Shown in pieces: positions 62,002 through 64,000 of a stretch of DNA of 64,000 nucleotides. The stretch covers positions 396,017 through 460,016 of the forward strand of contig NZ_JANIFJ010000003.1 in the NCBI RefSeq assembly GCF_024519155.1. Direction: 5' to 3'. Source of the stretch: Mangrovibrevibacter kandeliae (lineage in GTDB: Bacteria > Pseudomonadota > Alphaproteobacteria > Rhizobiales > Rhizobiaceae). Positions within the stretch are counted from its first letter, which is position 1. Every line of letters begins with the position of its first letter. The position numbers and the translations under genes were made by a program. Below the pieces are notes generated by a model. The model was not told where the DNA came from, did not search any database, and was given only the letters and a program-made list of their open reading frames with translations.

Positions 62002-62994
62002 TCATCCGGCCGCGTCCCTGCGCTTGCGCTCGCGCAGGTGCCAGTCGAACGCGCTGCGCACGATCGCGTCGAGGTCATAGCGCGAGGTCCAACCGAGGAC
62101 GGCGCGCGCACGGGCTGCGCAGGCGGTCAAGGCGGCCGGGTCGCCGGGCCGGCGCGGTGCGCGTGCCACCGGGACCGTGCGACCCGACACCCGCTCGATC
62201 GATGCCAGGACCTCGCGCACCGTCGTGCCCTCCTCCCGCCCGAGATTGACGGCGAGCGTTTCGCCGCCTGCCATGAGGTGCTCCAGCGCGCGCACGAAGG
62301 CGTCGGCGAGATCGAGAACGTGGACGTAATCCCGCAGGCAGGTCCCGTCGCGGGTCTCGTAGTCCTCGCCGAACACCTGGAAGTTCGCGCGGTCGCCGAG
62401 CGCCGCCTCGATCGCGACCGGGATGAGATGCGTCTCCGGGCGATGACGCTCGCCGATCCGCCCCTTCGGATCGGCACCTGCCGCATTGAAGAAGCGCAGG
62501 CTGACCGAGCGCAGGGCCCCGCTGCGGCCAAGATCCTCGAGGACTTCCTCGATCATCGCCTTGCTGCGCCCATACGGGCTGATCGGTCGGCGCGGATGGT
62601 CCTCCACGAGGGGCAGCCGGTCGGCCGGTCCGAAGACGGCACAGCTCGAGGCGAACACCAGCTTGTCGATACCCGTCGCCCGCATGGCGGCGAGGAGCTC
62701 GATCGCGTTCGCGACGTTGGCCCGGTAGGTCGACAGCGGGTCGAGCATCGACTCGCCGACGCCGGTCAGCGCCGCCAGATGAAAGACAGCAACGGGCGCA
62801 TGGTGCCGGATCACCGCCTCGAGCCGCCTCCGGTCGCCGACGTCGCCGACCTCGAGCGCACCCCACTGCACGAAGTCGGCATGTCCGCTCGACAGGTCGT
62901 CGTAGACCACCGGCCGGTATCCCCGGTCCGCCAGCATCATGCAGGTGTGAGAGCCGATATAGCCGGCCCCCCCGACCACCAGTACCGTCTGCAA
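62002..62994 (-). CDS. galE: UDP-glucose 4-epimerase
   Basis: Interconverts UDP-glucose and UDP-galactose. 330 residues with GGAGYIGSHTCMMLADRG (GGAGYIG at 8-14), the YDDLSSGH adenine/ribose site, catalytic Ser in FASSCAVFG, YGRSK for Tyr/Lys, and RFFNAAGADPKGRIGERH followed by ETHLIP, which is typical of GalE. The start is TTG 62994: GGAGG lies 4 bases before it and the protein then begins directly before the NAD motif. All longer frames run through non-coding sequence. It provides UDP-galactose for the envelope polysaccharides. It is downstream of the rRNA operon on the same strand, 353 bp away. Confidence 0.93.
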   Translation of the reverse strand: MQTVLVVGGAGYIGSHTCMMLADRGYRPVVYDDLSSGHADFVQWGALEVGDVGDRRRLEAVIRHHAPVAVFHLAALTGVGESMLDPLSTYRANVANAIELLAAMRATGIDKLVFASSCAVFGPADRLPLVEDHPRRPISPYGRSKAMIEEVLEDLGRSGALRSVSLRFFNAAGADPKGRIGERHRPETHLIPVAIEAALGDRANFQVFGEDYETRDGTCLRDYVHVLDLADAFVRALEHLMAGGETLAVNLGREEGTTVREVLASIERVSGRTVPVARAPRRPGDPAALTACAARARAVLGWTSRYDLDAIVRSAFDWHLRERKRRDAAG

Positions 62995-63347
62995 ACCGCC
63001 TCCAGCCGCTGTTCCACCAACGGCTGTCTTGTAGCGGCTGAGCGCGGCGCTGCAAGCGGCGTGCTGCGCGACGCGAGGGACGCCCGCACTTGGCCGCGCG
63101 GCGTGAGGCGCGCGTCTGCGGAGGTGTCCGGCCTGGCAATTCCGTTTGGCCGGCCATTGCGGCGGGCGGGCACGCTGCGTCGGGCGGGCGCACTGCGGCA
63201 TGCACAGGCGCGGCCGGCGTGCGTGCGGATGCGCGCGTTGACGCTGCCTCGTGCGCTCTGCCGCGTGAAGACGACAGGGCATCGCGGCGGTGTTCTGTGT
63301 TGGGTGTTTGGGGTGTTGGTTTGGCGAGAAGCGGGCTTGCGATTGGC
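62995..63347. other. Spacer between galE and the 5S rRNA gene
   Basis: 353 bp with no supported gene. It must hold the galE promoter and the end of the rRNA operon, both on the minus strand. No T-run follows the 5S gene and no tRNA-fMet, often found here in Rhizobiales, can be folded. The 13 bases next to the 5S gene belong to the flanking inverted repeat. Confidence 0.6.
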
Positions 63348-63480
63348 AGACCTGGCAGCGACCGACTTTCCCGCGTCTTGAGACGAAGTATCATGGGCGC
63401 TGGGGCGTTTCACGGCCGAGTTCGGAATGGGATCGGGTGCGGCCGCCCCGCTGTTACCACCAGGTCGGCCAATCGCAAGC
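63335..63480. repeat. Perfect inverted repeat flanking the 5S gene
   Basis: GCTTGCGATTGGC (63335-63347) and GCCAATCGCAAGC (63468-63480) are exact reverse complements immediately outside the two ends of the 5S gene. In the transcript they would extend the 5S terminal helix by 13 bp, a likely processing stem for RNase cleavage. Confidence 0.75.
63348..63466 (-). rRNA. rrf: 5S ribosomal RNA
   Basis: On the minus strand it begins GACCTGGTGGTAACAGCGGG and ends in CGCTGCCAGGTCT. The 5' and 3' ends pair (GACCTGG with CCAGGTC). The internal CCGAACTCGGCCGTGAAACG loop is the conserved 5S core. 119 bases. The ends are set by the terminal helix and are accurate to a few bases. Confidence 0.93.
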
Positions 63481-63527
63481 GTTCGAGAAGCTGGTTCGGC
63501 GCGAGGGCAAGGGCCGTCGCGGCAGGA

Positions 63528-63872
63528 GGAGCCCTGTCCGGCTCCGGGGCGCTTTCGGCGGTTCGTTCGAACCGCCTGTCGCGCCGTCTCGCAATCGCGC
63601 GGGGCGCGATTGCGAGGAGAAGAATGAGACGATGTTCGTCTGGAGCCTTTTCCGGCTCCGGGGCGCTTTCGCGACGATTGCTTGGCCGCCCGGTGGGCGT
63701 CCTGGCAATCGCGCTGTCGCGCCGACCCGACGACAGCGTGCGCCGTCGCGGGGAGAAGAATGAGACGATGTTCGCTGCTCTGGAGCCCTGTTCGGCTCCG
63801 GGGCGCTCTCGCGGGATCGCGGTGCGATCCCACTGTCGCGCTGTCCCGACGACGGCTGGCGCCGTCGCGGGG
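63528..63872. repeat. Three tandem hairpin modules in the 23S-5S spacer
   Basis: Modules begin at 63528, 63642 and 63782. Each opens with the stem GGAGCC-N6-GGCTCC and the shared bases GGGGCGCT. The first two end with the exact repeat GAAGAATGAGACGATGTTCG (63619-63638 and 63755-63774). Between these are variable stems: GGCGGTTCG-TT-CGAACCGCC (63557-63576), an 11-bp stem CGCAATCGCGC/GCGCGATTGCG (63590-63614), and CGACGGC-TGGC-GCCGTCG (63850-63867). The whole lies in the transcribed spacer of the rRNA operon. Confidence 0.8.
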
Positions 63873-63895
63873 GGATGAACATTGGCGAATGAGAA

Positions 63896-64000
63896 TGATC
63901 AAGTCGATCGGGCGATTAGTACCGGTCAGCTTCATGCATTGCTGCACGTCCACCCCCGGCCTATCGACGTGGTGGTCTTCCACGGCCCTGATAGGGAGCA
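63896..64000 (-). rRNA. rrl: 23S ribosomal RNA, 3' end (partial)
   Basis: Read on the minus strand, the last 105 bases of the window are the 3' end of 23S rRNA: GGCCGTGGAAGACCACCACG, GATAGGCCGGGGGTGGACGT, and GCTGACCGGTACTAATCGCC followed by CGATCGACTTGAT. The gene continues beyond 64000. The mature 3' end is placed near 63896 by comparison with other alphaproteobacterial 23S genes and may be off by about ten bases. Confidence 0.9.

Noticed and set aside
59265..62249. A 994-codon open frame on the plus strand over ugd and the epimerase
   Set aside because: Extremely rich in Arg and Pro, with no motifs; the alternate frame holds two well-defined enzymes.
62995..63347. tRNA-fMet gene downstream of 5S
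   Set aside because: Looked for because many Rhizobiales rRNA operons have it, but no cloverleaf or CAT anticodon arm fits on either strand.
63566..63585. Likeness of TTCGAACCGCCTGTCGCGCC to the 3' end of tRNA-Val, as if an att site
   Set aside because: The first part is the arm of a perfect local hairpin and the second is a piece shared by the spacer modules, so the likeness is explained without integration.
63528..63872. CRISPR-like array
   Set aside because: Repeat units are hairpin modules of 114 and 140 bp inside a transcribed rRNA spacer; no short regular repeats and spacers, and no cas genes.

Overview
High-GC (about two thirds G+C) chromosomal DNA of an alphaproteobacterium, most likely Rhizobiales/Hyphomicrobiales. 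The grounds are the gene block rpiA, DUF2059 protein, gor, class II DAHP synthase, the malic enzyme with a phosphotransacetylase-like tail, the many GTG/TTG starts with strong Shine-Dalgarno (SD) sequences, and the rRNA sequence at the right edge. The species cannot be told from this window.

Layout. 1-10.3 kb is housekeeping: malic enzyme 3' part, gltX, a small membrane protein, a DedA protein, aroG-type DAHP synthase, a gamma-glutamylcyclotransferase-like protein, gor, a DUF2059 protein, rpiA, gph and tRNA-Val(CAC). 10.5-50.5 kb is a large surface-polysaccharide locus starting directly downstream of tRNA-Val. It holds an ABC-2 exporter pair (Wzm/Wzt-like), six or seven glycosyltransferases, six SAM methyltransferases, a two-subunit transketolase, sugar dehydrogenases and epimerases, a set of heptose-type genes (SIS isomerase, domain-swapped HldE-like enzyme, GmhB-like phosphatase), GDP-mannose genes (phosphomannomutase, ManC), a flippase-like protein with two small coupled membrane proteins, a frameshifted pseudogene, and a phage-tail-fibre-like DUF2793/S74 protein. 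50.5-59.4 kb is an envelope stress/efflux block: MarR regulator, divergent RND pump with two adaptor lipoproteins, a two-component system and a Spy/CpxP-like protein. 59.6-63 kb carries UDP-sugar genes (ugd, UDP-glucuronate 4-epimerase-like, galE). The window ends in an rRNA operon on the minus strand (5S, then the 3' end of 23S).

How the genes may work together. The transketolase could make sedoheptulose 7-phosphate. The SIS isomerase, the HldE-like kinase/nucleotidyltransferase and the GmhB-like phosphatase could turn this into an NDP-heptose, and the dehydrogenases, epimerases and methyltransferases could then modify it. ManC with phosphomannomutase gives GDP-mannose; Ugd, its neighbour epimerase and GalE give UDP-uronic acids and UDP-galactose. 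The glycosyltransferases would build a heavily methylated polymer exported by the ABC transporter, whose ATPase is the short type without a glycan-binding tail. Each family call rests on motifs; the joined pathway is inference.

Most notable: the HldE-like protein with reversed domain order, a dedicated transketolase in a heptose-capable locus, a self-cleaving tail-fibre chaperone domain among sugar genes, a pair of small proteins joining membrane helices to a winged-helix-like tail, and a three-module hairpin repeat in the 23S-5S spacer.
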